NCBI GenBank assembly: GCA_023213395.1
Contig: CM041465.1
Span: forward strand, 42,973,741-43,037,740
Source of the DNA: Cycas panzhihuaensis
Lineage: Eukaryota; Cycadophyta
Length of the DNA: 64,000 nt
Direction of reading: 5' to 3'
In this document: positions 31,841 through 43,010 of the stretch, in pieces
How the letters are laid out: every line of letters begins with the position of its first letter
Numbering within the stretch: the stretch's first letter is position 1
Made by a program: the position numbers and the translations under genes
Notes under the pieces: generated by a model
What the model was told of the DNA's origin: nothing
What the model saw: only the letters and a program-made list of their open reading frames with translations
Databases searched by the model: none

Positions 31841-33370
31841 AACTACTTGTATTTCAGATTGTTGTTGTACTCCTCCTTTATTATCTTGTGCCAGGCTGGA
31901 GTGGCTACTGATATTGCTTGTATTGCTTGTTTTTCGTGACCACCTTCTGGGATCCTTGAAAAGGCGTCCGCTACTACATTATCTTTTCCCTTTTTGTATA
32001 CGATGGAGAAGTCAAATGATTGTAATTTGCTCAACCATTTTTGTTGCTCGTTTGACAATGTCTTTTGACTTAAGAAATACTTGAGACTATCGTGTCTGTT
32101 TGTACTTGAAAAGAGCTCCCAAGTAAGTACTGTCTCCATTGGTGGATTGCATGCATTATTGCCAACATCTCTTTGTCGTAAATTGGCTTTAACTTCTCTC
32201 TGTTGTTTAGTTTTTTGCTTTCATATGTTATTGGCCTTTCATCTTGAAGTAGGACTGCTCCTATACCAAACCCTGATGCATCACATTCCAGAACAAATTG
32301 TTTTGAAAAATTTGGGGCTGCTAAGATTGGGGCTTTTACCATAGCGCCTTTAAGCTCTTGAAAGGCATTGTTGGTCACTTCGTTCCATGTGACAGTGTCC
32401 TTCTTCATTAGGTTCGTTAATGGAGCTGCTATGTTGGCATACCCTTTTATGAATTTCTTGAGATAACCTGCTGCTCCTAGAAAACTGTGAACCTCTGTGA
32501 CGTTCCTTGGTGCTGGCCACTCAATGATCGCTTGGACCTTTTTGGGGTCAACCTTGATTCCCTCCGGAGTAATTATATGACCCAGATACTCGAGTTCCTG
32601 TTGACCAAACGAGCATTTTTTCTTGTTGGCAAAGAATACTTTTTTTGCTAGAACTTCTAGGACTAACCTTAAGTGTTCTAAATGTTCGCTCCATGTTTTG
32701 TTGTAGATGAGGATATCATTGAAAAAAATTAGTAAGAATTTTCTTAAGAATTCCTTGAATGTGGAATTCATGGTAGCCTGAAATGTTGTTGGTACGTTGG
32801 TTAAGCCGAATGGCATCGCTTTGAACTCGAATAATCCTTCATGAGTTTTGAAAGCTGTCTTGTGGACGTCTTCCTCTTTGATGCTAATCTGATGATATCC
32901 AGATCAAAGGTCGATCTTGGAAAAGTATTTTGCCCCATGTATTTCATCTAGTATGTCGTCAATCTTGGGGATTGGATATCTATTCTTTATAGTCAATTTG
33001 TTTAGTCCTCTGTAGTCTACACACATCCTGAATGCCCGTCTTTCTTGGCACTGATTACCATTGGTGAAGCGAACGGGCTTATGCTGCTTTGGATATGGCC
33101 TTGTGCGAGTAATTCCCTTGTTATGCTCTTGATCTCTTTCCTCATGTTGTATGGGTGCCTATATGGCCTTATGTTTATTGGCGCGGCTTTTGGAATTAAG
33201 TCAATCACGTGCTGAGTCTCTCTTGCTGGAGGTAATCCTTTCGGTTCTTCGAATACTTGCTTGTAGTCGTCCAAGATGTTCTGGATATCTATAGGAATTT
33301 CTTGGATTTTGATTTTGTGGCATGATACTATGTATGTCGGTGCCTTTTTCCGCATAATTTTTTCCATTCT
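31841..33370 (-). pseudogene. gypsy reverse transcriptase and RNase H (GypD-b)
   Basis: RT: MEKIMRKKAPTYIV and [20 protein letters not shown] in 33367-33017, a frame change near 33020, [13 protein letters not shown], a stop in the FSKIDLxSGYHQI motif near 32905, then a 248-codon block 32816-32070. The active site reads FFNDILIYN, so the first of the two Asp is Asn, probably inactive. RNase H shows FVLECDASGFGIGAVLL and YDKEMLAIMHAIHQWRQYL. A frameshift near 32090 moves to 32139-31843 (KKGKDNVVADAFSRIP). Confidence 0.9.
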
Positions 33371-33436
33371 ATGAGATGATACTAGCTGTGTAGGTGGATT
33401 TTTGGGTCCACGTAGTATGTATTTTGTTCCATTTAT

Positions 33437-33790
33437 TCAGAAGCACATGACTCTAGTCATATAGTTGGTGACTATATTCCCTAAGGTCCGTAGCCACTGT
33501 ACCCCTAAGACCAAGTTGACTCCTCCTATTTGCATTGCGAACATGTTGGAATTCAAGGGGTACTCATCAATTTTCAAGTTGATGTTTCTACAAAATCCTC
33601 CATAGGGCATCGTCTTCCCGTTGGCAATTGAGACTTGGAAGGTCTTCAACGGTTCCACCTTTATTCCTAGCTTCTGTGCTATTGGCCTATTGATGAAGTT
33701 ATGGGTACTTTCGCTATCCACTAGTACCGCTATTGGAGCACCTTTCAACATCCCTTCGAATCGTAAGGTTTGGGGTGCCGTACTCTGTCC
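33437..33790 (-). pseudogene. gypsy aspartic protease (GypD-b)
   Basis: VLVDSESTHNFINRP: the DSG triad reads DSE, which would disrupt the active-site loop. MQIGGVNLVLGVQWLRTLG follows. Otherwise open over 104 codons. Confidence 0.87.
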
Positions 33791-33799
33791 TGTTATGGC

Positions 33800-34975
33800 C
33801 TTTAGGGAGATTTGAACATTCTCAGTGTCGATTTCCAGTAATTCCTCTAGCTCGGCTTCAACTTGTTCATTGTCGTCTTCCTACTCTTGGATTGCTTCTT
33901 CTTCTATTTGTTTTGGTATATCTAGTTCTTCGCTATTTAAAATGAATACCTTCTTAGCTGGGCATTGGTGTTCCCTATTCCAATTTCCTCCGCATTTAAA
34001 GCATGTGCTCTTCCTTATGTGTTCCTCACGTGTAGGGTTTTCTATTGTACTTTTGATTGCGAGAGGAGCATCGACTTTGACCCCTGATCTGTTCCAGTTT
34101 GTGGTAGACGGTGGTGCCATCTCTGTTCTGCGCACAAAAGTTGGTCGGGTTTCTTTGAGTTCAACTTCAATGCACCTAGCTTGTTTTATAATTTCTTCCA
34201 GTGCTCCATCTTGTTGTGCTAGCACACAGAATCTTATCGGCACCTTGAGACCACTTATGTATGTTTCCCTGAGGCATTCCTGAGGGATATTTGATGTGAT
34301 CATGCATTGTAGCATTTGGAATTGTTTGGTATATTCTCGAACTGAGCCTGTTTGTTGCAGTCTTGTTAGTTGAGCAAAGTAATCCATGGCCCACAAATCT
34401 TCATATTGATTGATAATTGCTGCTCTAAAGTTTCTCCATTCCTGTTGTTGCAATCCTATCATCTTTTTCCACCAATAATACCAATTTAGGGCTCATCCAT
34501 ATAGGTGTAAGGAGGCGATAGGAACCATTTCTATCTCTGGTGTCTGGTTAACGGCAAAGTAGGTTTCCATCTGAAGTAGCCAAGCTCTTATGTCCCACGG
34601 TTTTTCAGGATCAAATTTCTCCAATGTGATGTTTGTGTTTGTGGGGATTCCTTGCGGTCTCATGTTTCTTCGTTGAAAAACGAATCCTTCTTTGAATCTG
34701 CCTTCTTGGTTTGCTTGGTCCACATATTGATCTGAATCTTGGCTTTGTTCTACTTTCGGCTGGATTATTTCTTGTCTTTCTAATCTTCCGTTGAGGTTTT
34801 TGATCTGTTGTATCAATTCTTGCATGACTACTGTCATGATTTTTGCGAGTTGTTCCTCATACTCTTGGGATCTCGACATTTTGTTCGGTGTTCTGATTTT
34901 CCTGGATCTCAATTCCGTTTCGATTCTTTCTGTCTTTCTCGGGTGGGAGGGTGGGTCAAAATTTCCTTCCCTTTA
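33800..34975 (-). pseudogene. gypsy gag (GypD-b)
   Basis: 34912-34493 holds EYEEQLAKIMTVVMQELIQQIKNL (coiled-coil-like) and ITLEKFDPEKPWDIRAWLLQMETYF, the capsid entrance. 34462-33881 continues with DLWAMDYFAQLTRLQQTGSV and the zinc knuckle CFKCGGNWNREHQC, which keeps all four ligands. A stop near 34490 separates the two. An acidic tail (DIPKQIEEEAIQE) leads to protease. The start lies near 34970. Confidence 0.86.
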
Positions 34976-35000
34976 GAAAAAATTCTTGCTTTAGAATGAA

Positions 35001-35012
35001 GCTCTGATACCA
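35001..35012 (-). other. primer binding site of GypD-b
   Basis: The plus strand GCTCTGATACCA, exact complement of TGGTATCAGAGC. Confidence 0.9.
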
Positions 35013-35014
35013 CT

Positions 35015-35491
35015 TGTAGCGATTCTTTCACCAAAATGATACAAAAGTGGAGAAAAACATAACCAATTTACAAAAAACAAAACTCAAATAGCAAGTTCCT
35101 TGTATGAAAATATTTAGATCAAATGTATAGCAAGTATAAATCAAAGTACAACTATTGAAATTAAGATCAAATTGCAGTCAAAATACAAATAGATGATCAA
35201 AAAAGGTACCAATACACCTATAAAGTTCATCGAGCCCTTCGAGGGGGGGATCCTCCTCAGAAAATGCAGCCCTAAAGCTAAAATTTTGTACTTGCCAAAG
35301 GCTGAAATTGGAGAGGAAAACCTGCACATAATAATGATTCAATGACCCCCCCAAGGGTCCCTATTTATAGGCACACCAACTAGGATAATAGAAGTCAGCC
35401 AGAGAGATGAAAGATGCGCCCAAAACTGCAATTAGAAGGTGGCCACAACCTTGTATAAGAGTCGGCCAGACTTTAAGACATGGTCGCTTCA
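35015..35491 (-). repeat. 5' LTR of GypD-b
   Basis: 477 bp, plus strand TGTAGCGATTC to GGTCGCTTCA. Reverse TATA box at 35362-35369. Confidence 0.93.
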
Positions 35492-35496
35492 TCGCC

Positions 35497-36910
35497 CTTT
35501 TGTTGGTATCTATCTAAATTGCTTCCCTTGATGTTGTCTAAGAGTTTTTGGTTTCTTGGATCTGCCATATATTCAATTATGATGGGTTTTAACAATCAGG
35601 GCATAATTGTTGATATCAACTGCAATGAAGGACCTTCCTTTGTTTCATCTAGGATTTGTGATAATGCATCTGCTATAATATTTTTTTTGCCTTTCTTATA
35701 TACTATCGTGAAGTCAAAATTCAACAATTTGCTAACCCATTTTTGTTGTTCAGCGAACAATGTCTTCTGTCTGAGGAAGTATTTCAGACTATCATGATCC
35801 ATGCGCATTTGAAATGAATTCCCCAGTAGATATCGTTCCCATTGTTGGATGGCGTGCATGATTGCGAGCATCTCCTTATCATAAATTGGTTTGAGTTTTC
35901 TCTGTTATTCAACTTCCGACTCTCATAAGCTATTGGTTGTTCATCTTGAAGTAAGACTGCCTCCATTCCAAATCCTGATGCATCACACTCAAGTACGAAT
36001 GGTTTTGAAAAATCGGGTGTTGCTAAGACTGGAGCTGTTACCATGGCTTTCTTGAGATCACCAAATGCTTCTTTTGCTTTCGGGTTCCAAGCAAACGCGT
36101 CTTTCTTGGTTAAGTTTGTGAATGGGGCTGCTAGGTGTGCATAACCCCTTATGAACTATCTAAGAAATCCTGCTGTCCCTAAGAACCCTCGAACAGCTAT
36201 AAAACGTGTTGGGGTTGGCCAGTTGACAATTGCTTGTATCTTCTTTGGGTCAATCCTTATGCCTTTCTAGTTACTATGTGGCCTAAGTATTCTAGTTCTT
36301 CCTTAGCAAACAAACATTTCTTCTTGTTGGCAAAGAAGTGATTATCATGCCGAATTTCGAAAACGGTTCTTAGGTGTTCTAAATGCTCCTTCCATGTTCT
36401 ACCATAGATTAAGATATCATCAGAAAAAATTAACACAAATTTGCGTAATACTTGCCTGAAGGTATCATTCATGGTGCTCTAAAAAGTTGTTGGTGCATTC
36501 GTTAATCCAAACGACATTACATTGAATTCGAGTAGGCCTTCATGCATTTTAAACACTGTCTTGTACACGTCTTATTCTGTTATCCGGATTTGGTGATACC
36601 CAGAGTGTAAGTCAATTTTTGAAAAGTACTTTGCTCCACGGATTTTGTCCAACAAATCGTCAATGCGTAGGATCAGATACCTATTCTTAATTGTTAGTTG
36701 ATTGAGACCTTGGTAGTCCACACACATTCTATGCGAGCCGTCCTTCTTCCGGCAAATCACAACTAGAGATGCAAAAGCGCTTGTGCTAGTAGTAAAACTT
36801 CCTTGGTATGGTAGTTTTGTTGTGATTTTTTTAAATTTCTTTACGTAAATGATACAGATGCCTATAGGGTCAAATTTTGAAAGGCGTTCAATTACATGTT
36901 GATATTGTTG
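35497..36910 (-). pseudogene. gypsy reverse transcriptase, RNase H and integrase start (GypA-b)
   Basis: [40 protein letters not shown] in 37147-36572, then the active site FSDDILIYGRTW in 36472-36257 and ELEYLGHIV. RNase H: VLECDASGFGMEAVLLQ (36044-35784), frameshift near 35900, MLAIMHAIQQWERYLLG and KKGKKNIIADALSQIL (35871-35596). The last 100 bp start the integrase zinc region, cut by GypD-b at 35491. Confidence 0.88.
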
Positions 36911-37440
36911 AAGAGGCGGTAGTCCTTTCAGTTCGTCGAACACTCTCTTGTACTCTTCTATAATTTGTTGAACCTCTGGTGGAATATCCTTGATTTTGAC
37001 CTTATAACATGTCATAATGTATGCTGATGGGTTTTTTTGGAGGAGCTTCTCCATTTGATGTGATAAAACTAGTTGTACTGGTGGCATTGTCAGTGCCTGC
37101 AATCTGTATTTATGTCCTCCCTGGCAAAAGCACATAAATTTGGTCATATAATTAGTGACTACGTTGCCCAGAGTTTGAAGCCACTGAATTTACAATACTG
37201 CGTCCACGCCGCCGATTTGCATTGCGAACATGCATGTGTTTGTGGAATATTCGCCTATTTGTAAATTGATTTTTCTGTAGAACCCTCCACACGGTGCTAT
37301 TTTCCCATTTGCAATTGATACTTGGAATGTGTTTATTGGTTCTATTTTAATTCCAAGCTTCTTCGCAGTTGCCCTGTTTATAAAGTTGTGTGTACTACCA
37401 CTATCGACTGGTATTGTGACAGACACCCCTTTAATCATCC
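36911..37440 (-). pseudogene. gypsy aspartic protease and protease-RT spacer (GypA-b)
   Basis: VTIPVDSGSTHNFINRATAKKLG has an intact DSG. MQIGGVDAVL ends in a stop at about 37189. The spacer to RT (MPPVQLVLSHQMEKLLQKN) is in the next frame. Confidence 0.86.
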
Positions 37441-38770
37441 CTTGGAACCAGAGTGTCTGTGGGGTGACACTTTGTCCTATGATTGCTTGTAGAGACGTGT
37501 ATGTTTTCAGTATCTAGCTCCAATAGTTCGTCTACTTCATCTTCTTTTGGTTTTTCTTTGATTTCTTCATGAATTTCTTCGGGTGCTTCTTCTTCTTGCT
37601 CCAATATTGTCATGTCTTTGGTATTAATCATGTATACCTTTTTCTCGGTGCATTGATGTTCAGGGTTCTGCTTTGAACCACATTTGAAACAAGTTCCTTT
37701 CTTCATATGTTCTTCCTTCGTTGTTGTCTCTTGGTTATTTCTAACCACTAATGGAGCCTCGACTTTAGTTCGTGACCTATTCCAATTTGGGTTAAATCCC
37801 TACAAGCTTTTTGTTCTGCATGTGAATGAAGGTCTAGTCTCCTGCAATTCTGCTTCCACACATCTTGCTAACTTTATTGCTGAATCCAATGTTGGTACCT
37901 CTATTGCTTTTGGGCAATATCTTATTGGAGGTTTCAATCCACTAATGTACATTTCTAGAAGGAGTTTTGGTGGCGCTGTTAATAGAATCGGACATTGTAA
38001 CACTTGAAATTGTTCGGTAAACTCTTGGATTGAGCTTGTTTGTTGTAGTCTTAAGGAGTTCTGGTGGCGCTGTTAATAGAATCGGACATTGTAACACTTG
38101 AAATTGTTCGGTAAACTCTTGGATTGAGCTTGTTTGTTGTAGTCTTGTCAACTGGGTGAAATAGCCCGTACTCCATGAATCTTCATATTGGGTTCTGAGC
38201 CCATGCTTCATGTTGTGCCAGCTTTCTACTTGTTTCCCACTTGATCGAAGCCACCATGAATACCATTTCAAAGCTTGACCATACAAATGTATTGATGCCA
38301 AGGATACTTGCTCGTTTTCCGGTATCACGTAGACTAGTAAATAGGTCTCCATCTGTAAAATCCATTCTCTTATATCTCTTGATTTATCGGGGTCAAACTT
38401 CTCCAGGGTGATCTTTTCCATTGTCACCCCATCGTTACTTTTTCTCCTTTAATATCCTCCTCCTATTTTAAATCTTCCTTTGAAATTACTTGTATTTCCT
38501 TGTTCTATTTTGCCTTGAGGATCTTGGTTTATCCATTCCTTTTCCTGTTTGGCCCATATTGGTTTTCCTTGTGGTCTGTCCAGCTTGAGGTTAATTCTAT
38601 CCATGAGGGCCGTGAGGTTTGCTAAAGAAACTAGGATTTCCTTTCCTACTTCGTTTGTGGTGATTTGTTTCTGATTGGATTGGCCTTGGGTGGTCGACAT
38701 CTTCCTTTGCTGTATAATCTTCTTAGAGCGTAACTCCGTTTGGGCTGCTCTCAAGATCCATAAGTGGGAG
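37441..38770 (-). pseudogene. gypsy gag (GypA-b)
   Basis: The N-terminal part RAAQTELRSKKIIQQRKMSTTQG is at 38754-38449 and the capsid core ITLEKFDPDKSRDIREWILQME to LRSSGKQVESWH at 38427-38183. A 94-bp tandem duplication (37961-38148) repeats EFTEQFQVLQCPILL-coding sequence and shifts the frame. The zinc knuckle reads CFKCGSKQNPEHQC with all ligands. An acidic tail precedes protease. Confidence 0.86.
37961..38148. repeat. 94-bp tandem duplication in GypA-b gag
   Basis: Two copies, 37961-38054 and 38055-38148, nearly identical (for example GGAGTTTTGG against GGAGTTCTGG). 94 is not a multiple of three, so it frameshifts gag. The host copy GypA-a has a single copy. Confidence 0.9.
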
Positions 38771-38927
38771 GGTGGGAAAAAATTTTACTTCCTTCTCGCC
38801 AAAATGTCACCTTCCTTCCTTGTAGGACTGACTGTTGCGAATGTGAATAGACTGTCTTTATCGCCCTCCAGAAAAAATTTCGACTATATTCTCAAAAGGT
38901 ACGCTTCCACAGGATAGTTTCAACGAA

Positions 38928-38939
38928 GCTCTGATACCA
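38928..38939 (-). other. primer binding site of GypA-b
   Basis: The plus strand GCTCTGATACCA, complement of TGGTATCAGAGC, next to the LTR at 38942. Confidence 0.9.
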
Positions 38940-38941
38940 CT

Positions 38942-39490
38942 TGTAGCGGAAACTTTTATCTTATCTTAGAAATAACATAGAAAATTCGCATATATTGATT
39001 TAACATTTGCTCATACAGATCTTATCAACCTCAAATAAAGATGAATATTAGAAATACACCTTAAACACCAGAGTAAAGTAATGGAAATCGTACAAATAAA
39101 AGGTAAATATATTGTCCAAAATAATACTGGAAAGTACAAAATTATACAACAGGATGTCCTTACGAAGTGATTTTGCCTTCGAGGCGGGAATCCTCCAAGT
39201 ATCTTAGGCCAAAAGGTCGAGCCAACTGTAGCCCTAGAGACAAAAATATGGAAGAGATCCAACCAAAATGATGATGATAGAATGAGGGCTTTGATCTGTA
39301 TATATAATGGTCAATTATATCCAGCTTGAAGTCAGCCAGAATTGGGACAGTTCACTGGAAGTGAACCATGAATGAAGTTGGCCAGAATACAAACTTACAA
39401 GTCGGCCAATACTCACATTCCTGCGCTCATTTATGGGGTTTTAAGTTGGCTGACAAGCCCCTAAAGAGAGGGTTTTCCTGGAATGCAACA
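38942..39490 (-). repeat. 5' LTR of GypA-b
   Basis: 549 bp, plus strand TGTAGCGGAAAC to GAATGCAACA, same length as its partner. Confidence 0.93.
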
Positions 39491-39495
39491 TATAT

Positions 39496-40025
39496 ACACC
39501 TAACAACTCCACTCATAGACTTAACCAAGAAGGACACATTTGCTTAGAACCCGAAAGCAGAAGAAGCATTTGGTGATCTCAAGAAAGCCATGGTAACAAC
39601 TCTAGTTTTAGCAACCACCGATTTTTCAAAACTGTTCGTACTGGAGTGTGATGCATCAGGTTTTGGAATAGGGGTAGTCTTACTCCAAGATGAACGACTA
39701 ATAGCTTATGAAAGTCGGAAGTTGAATAACCACGAAAAACTCAAACCAATTTATGATAAGGAGATGCTCGCAGTCATGCACGCCATCCAACAATGGTGAC
39801 AATATCTATTGGGGAATTCATTTAAGGTGTGCACATATTATGATAGTCTAAAATACTTCCTGAGACAGAAGACATTGTTCGATGACCAACAAAAGTTACA
39901 AAATTTTGACTTCGATAGTGTATAAGAAAGGCAAGGAGAATATTATAGTAGACACATTATCACGAATCCTAGATGAAGCAAAGGAAGGTCCTTCATTGCA
40001 ATTGATCCCAACAATTACACCTTCA
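39496..40025 (+). pseudogene. gypsy RNase H (GypA-a)
   Basis: Resumes after GypA-b: TPLIDLTKKDTF, a stop near 39545, EEAFGDLKKAMVTTLVLATTDFS, LFVLECDASGFGIGVVLLQDER and IYDKEMLAVMHAIQQW with a stop at 39797. A frameshift near 39890 leads into YKKGKENIIVDTLSRIL. The catalytic Asp of ECDAS is kept. Confidence 0.87.
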
Positions 40026-40850
40026 TGGTTAAAATCCTTGAGAACTGAATATATGGCACATTCAAGATACCTAAAACTCTTCAATAACATCGAGGGAAGC
40101 AATTTAGATAGATACTGGCAAAAGGGCGATGTAATTCTTTCGAACAACAAAATTTGTATTTCTAAAAATTCTAAATTAAAAGGAAATTATATTAGAAGAA
40201 GCACTTCGGTCCCAGAAGCAGGCCACACTGGTATAGACAAGATATATTAGAAGATTAAAGCATCATACTTTTGGAAGGGCTTGAAATTAGACATCCAAAA
40301 ATTCATGACAAAATGTGATACTTGTCTGCGAAACAAGGCAGAATGTGTAAAGACCCTAGGGCTGCTACGACCCCTACCAATTCCCAAACAAAAGTGGGAA
40401 GAAATTTCAATGGATTTTATTATAGGTCTCCCAAATCAAAAGGTAAAAATGCTATCCTTTTCACAGTTGATAGATTAACAAAATATAGTCATTTTCGAGG
40501 GCTATAGTAAACAACAAAGGCAAGTGACATTGCAAAACTATATATGAAAGAAATCAATAAATTACACAGCTTTCCTAAAACTATTGTAAGCAATAGGGAC
40601 CCAAAGTTCGCTAGCAAATTTTTGAAGGGCTTATTCAAAATTGCAAGTATGAAATTGCACATGAGCACAGCCCATCATCCTCAAACGGATGGACAGATGG
40701 AGATAGTCAACATATGTCTAGAAAGCTATTTGAGGAATTTTTGCTCAGATAAACAAAATCACTGGCACAAGTGGTTGCACTTAGCTGAGTGGTGGTATAA
40801 TACAACATACCACTCTTTCCACCAAGATGATGCCCTTTTGGGCTCTTTAT
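40026..40850 (+). pseudogene. gypsy integrase (GypA-a)
   Basis: The zinc region lies at about 40195-40345 (AGHTGIDKIY, CDTCLRNKAECV). First Asp in EEISMDFIIGLP, followed by a frameshift near 40435. The second catalytic site reads TIVSNRDPKFASK, an Asp-to-Asn change. Glu is kept in TDGQMEIVNICLE. AEWWYNTTYHS ends the core, and a stop follows at 40850. Confidence 0.87.
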
Positions 40851-41419
40851 AGATACCGACCGCCGTCTCTATTGACATGGAATGGATCATCCTAGGTTCA
40901 GGCTATCCAAGAACACCATAAGCAGATGGAAGATATTGTTAGAATTCTTAAGGATAATTTGGCGATGGCAGGGAATAGAATGAAGCAGCAAGTAGATGTG
41001 CAACAATCTGAAAGGAGCTTCCAAAAGGATGAATGGGTTTTCCTCCGACTATAACCATACAAATTGATATCATTGAGCAAGACAAATACACAAAAGCTCG
41101 CTTCTTAATATTTTGGACCATATCAAGTACTGGATAGAATCGGGGAAGTAGCCTACAAACTTAAGCTATCGACAACAAGCAAGATCCTTGACACTTTTCA
41201 TGTTTCATGCTTGAAGAAAAAGATCGGCGACAAGGTAGTACCACAGACATCCTTACCAGAACTCAATGAAGAAGGAAAGATTATATTAGAACCAGAGGGG
41301 ATACTCCAAACTCGCACCAGGCAATTTCGAACAAGACAAATCAAAGAGTACCTCATAAAGTGGCAGATGGTGGATGCGAAAGATGTGACATGGGAAACAG
41401 ATGAATGGATACAATAGTT
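40851..41419 (+). pseudogene. integrase C-terminus with chromodomain (GypA-a)
   Basis: VLDRIGEVAYKLKL and DTFHVSCLKKKIGDKVVPQ mark the GPY/F-type module (41125-41240). RTRQIKEYLIKWQMVDAKD with VTWETDEW (about 41325-41415) is the chromodomain. The last block 41211-41417 is open. Confidence 0.86.
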
Positions 41420-41459
41420 TCCAAAACTACCGATGCTTTAAGGGCAAAGCATACTTTCC

Positions 41460-41471
41460 GGGGGGGGGACT
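41460..41471 (+). other. polypurine tract of GypA-a
   Basis: A run of nine G followed by ACT, directly before TGTTGCGTTC. Confidence 0.88.
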
Positions 41472-42020
41472 TGTTGCGTTCTAGATAATCCCTCTCTTTA
41501 GGGGCTTGTTAGCTGACTTAAACCCCCATAAATGAGCGCAGGAATGAGAGTATTGGCTGACCTGTAAGCCTATCTTCTGGCTGACTTCATTCATGGTTCA
41601 TTTCCAGTGAACTGCTCTAGTTCTGGCCGACTTCAAGCTGGATAAATATTGACCATTATATATAGGGATCAAAGCCCTCATCCTAGCATATTAATTTCGG
41701 TTGGATCTCTTCCATATTTCGACTCTAGGGCTACAATTGGATGGGCTTTTTAGGTCTAAGATATTTGGAGAATTCTTGCCTCGAAGGGATAAGCTTCCAT
41801 TAAGATCATTTGGTTGTATATTTTTGTACTTTCTGGTATTATTTTGGACAATATATTTACTTCCCATTTGTATGATTTCTATTGCTTTACTTTTGTGTTT
41901 GAGGTGTATTACCAATATTTATCTTTACTTGAGGTTAATAAGATCTATATGAGCATGCATTAGATCTGTATCTGTGAATTCCTATGTGATTTTTGAAATA
42001 AGATAAAAGTTTCAGGTACA
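41472..42020 (+). repeat. 3' LTR of GypA-a
   Basis: 549 bp, TGTTGCGTTC to TTTCAGGTACA. CTCCT (42021-42025) follows and matches 11578-11582, which ties it to the 5' LTR 30 kb away. TATATAGGG near 41658 is the likely TATA region. Confidence 0.94.
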
Positions 42021-42025
42021 CTCCT

Positions 42026-43010
42026 TTTGTTGGGTATGTGGACAAAAGCCTGACACCAGAACACCTTTAGATTGCTTACATCCAATTTTCTCCCAGCCCA
42101 TGCTTCTTCTAGAGTGATTTGTTCTAGTGCCTTTGTTGGGATTCGATTTATTAAGTAACATGCTGTGCTTATTGCTTTTGCCCAATAGGTTTTTGGAACA
42201 TGTTTTCCATAAACCATACTATGCGCCATTTCCATAATGGTTCTATTTTCCCTTTCTGCAATCTCATTGGATTGGGGTGTATAGAGAATCGTAAATGGCC
42301 CATGTATCCCATTGATTTTATAATAATTCAAGAATTCTTTGGAGATGTATTCTCCACCACTATTAGACCTAATGCATTTTATTTTAAGTCCTGACTGCAA
42401 TTCTACTTCTACTTTAAACTCTTTGAAGGTTTCAAAGATCTCTGACTTATTGCGGAGAAAATAAATCCACATTCTCCTAGAAAAATCATTAATAAAAGTT
42501 AAGAAATACCTAGAGTCATTAACTGAATGTGGTGTAAGAGGTCTGCACAAGTCTATATGGACTAACTCTAATTTGTTTTGAGCCCATGACTCACTTTCCT
42601 TGAAGGGAAGGCGATGTTGCTTTCTAAACTGACATCCTTTGCAGACAAAATTATCAGATGTAATGGTAGGAAGTCCTTTGACTATGCCCTCTTTTCGCAT
42701 TAACTTAGTTTATCCAAAGAAAGATGTCTATATTTCAAATGCCACAATTTACTATTAGCATCAAAATTGATAGCAGTACATGCTTTTACATCCATGTTGG
42801 AAATCATAGGGTTAGAAAGCAGCCTATAAAGGTCATTGCTTTCTATGCCTTTGGCGATTGCATTACCATTGTTTTTCATGTCCAGGACATAAAAATTACC
42901 TTTTTCATCAAATGTGGTTCTTAATTTTTTCTTACTAAGTTGAGATACAGAGAGGAGATTCATTTTTAATCCAGGTACAAGAAGAAAATTTACAGTTTTC
43001 TTCACACTTC
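42026..43010 (-). pseudogene. copia pre-integrase and integrase (Copia-3)
   Basis: 43005-42700 holds KMNLLSVSQLSKKKLRTTFDEKG and LWHLKYRHLSLDKL. After a frame break the open block 42700-41960 has NFVCKGCQFRKQHRLPF, Asp in LVHIDLCRPLTP, then IRSNSGGEYISKEF where the second catalytic Asp is Asn. The Glu is in EIAERENRTIMEM. It runs to FVHIPNKR at 42026, where GypA-a was inserted. The rest is at 11577 and below. Confidence 0.9.

Larger units (their letters stand above)
29985..35491 (-). mobile_element. GypD-b: full-length Ty3/gypsy chromovirus, innermost nested element
   Basis: 5507 bp with a perfect TCGCC duplication (29980-29984 and 35492-35496). LTRs are 476 and 477 bp. It is the same family and nearly the same length as GypD-a. 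It lies in the integrase zinc-region coding part of GypA-b, which lies in GypA-a, which lies in Copia-3. It must therefore be younger than those three. Confidence 0.96.
28364..39490 (-). mobile_element. GypA-b: Ty3/gypsy chromovirus hosting GypD-b
   Basis: LTRs are 549 bp each. It is flanked by TATGT (28359-28363) and TATAT (39491-39495), a duplication with one change. It spans 11.1 kb, of which 5.5 kb is the nested GypD-b, leaving about 5.6 kb of its own. It belongs to the same family as its host GypA-a but lies in the opposite orientation. Coding is broken by stops and a 94-bp tandem duplication in gag. Confidence 0.95.
11583..42020 (+). mobile_element. GypA-a: Ty3/gypsy chromovirus hosting three insertions
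   Basis: The outer ends are TG at 11583 and CA at 42020, flanked by a perfect CTCCT duplication. It spans 30.4 kb, but only about 5.65 kb is its own: 11583-13018, 19138-20353, 27894-28363 and 39496-42020. It is interrupted by GypB in gag, CopC-a in the RT palm and GypA-b just before RNase H. Coding order and frame logic are restored when the three inserts and one copy of each duplication are removed. Same family as GypA-b. Confidence 0.95.
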
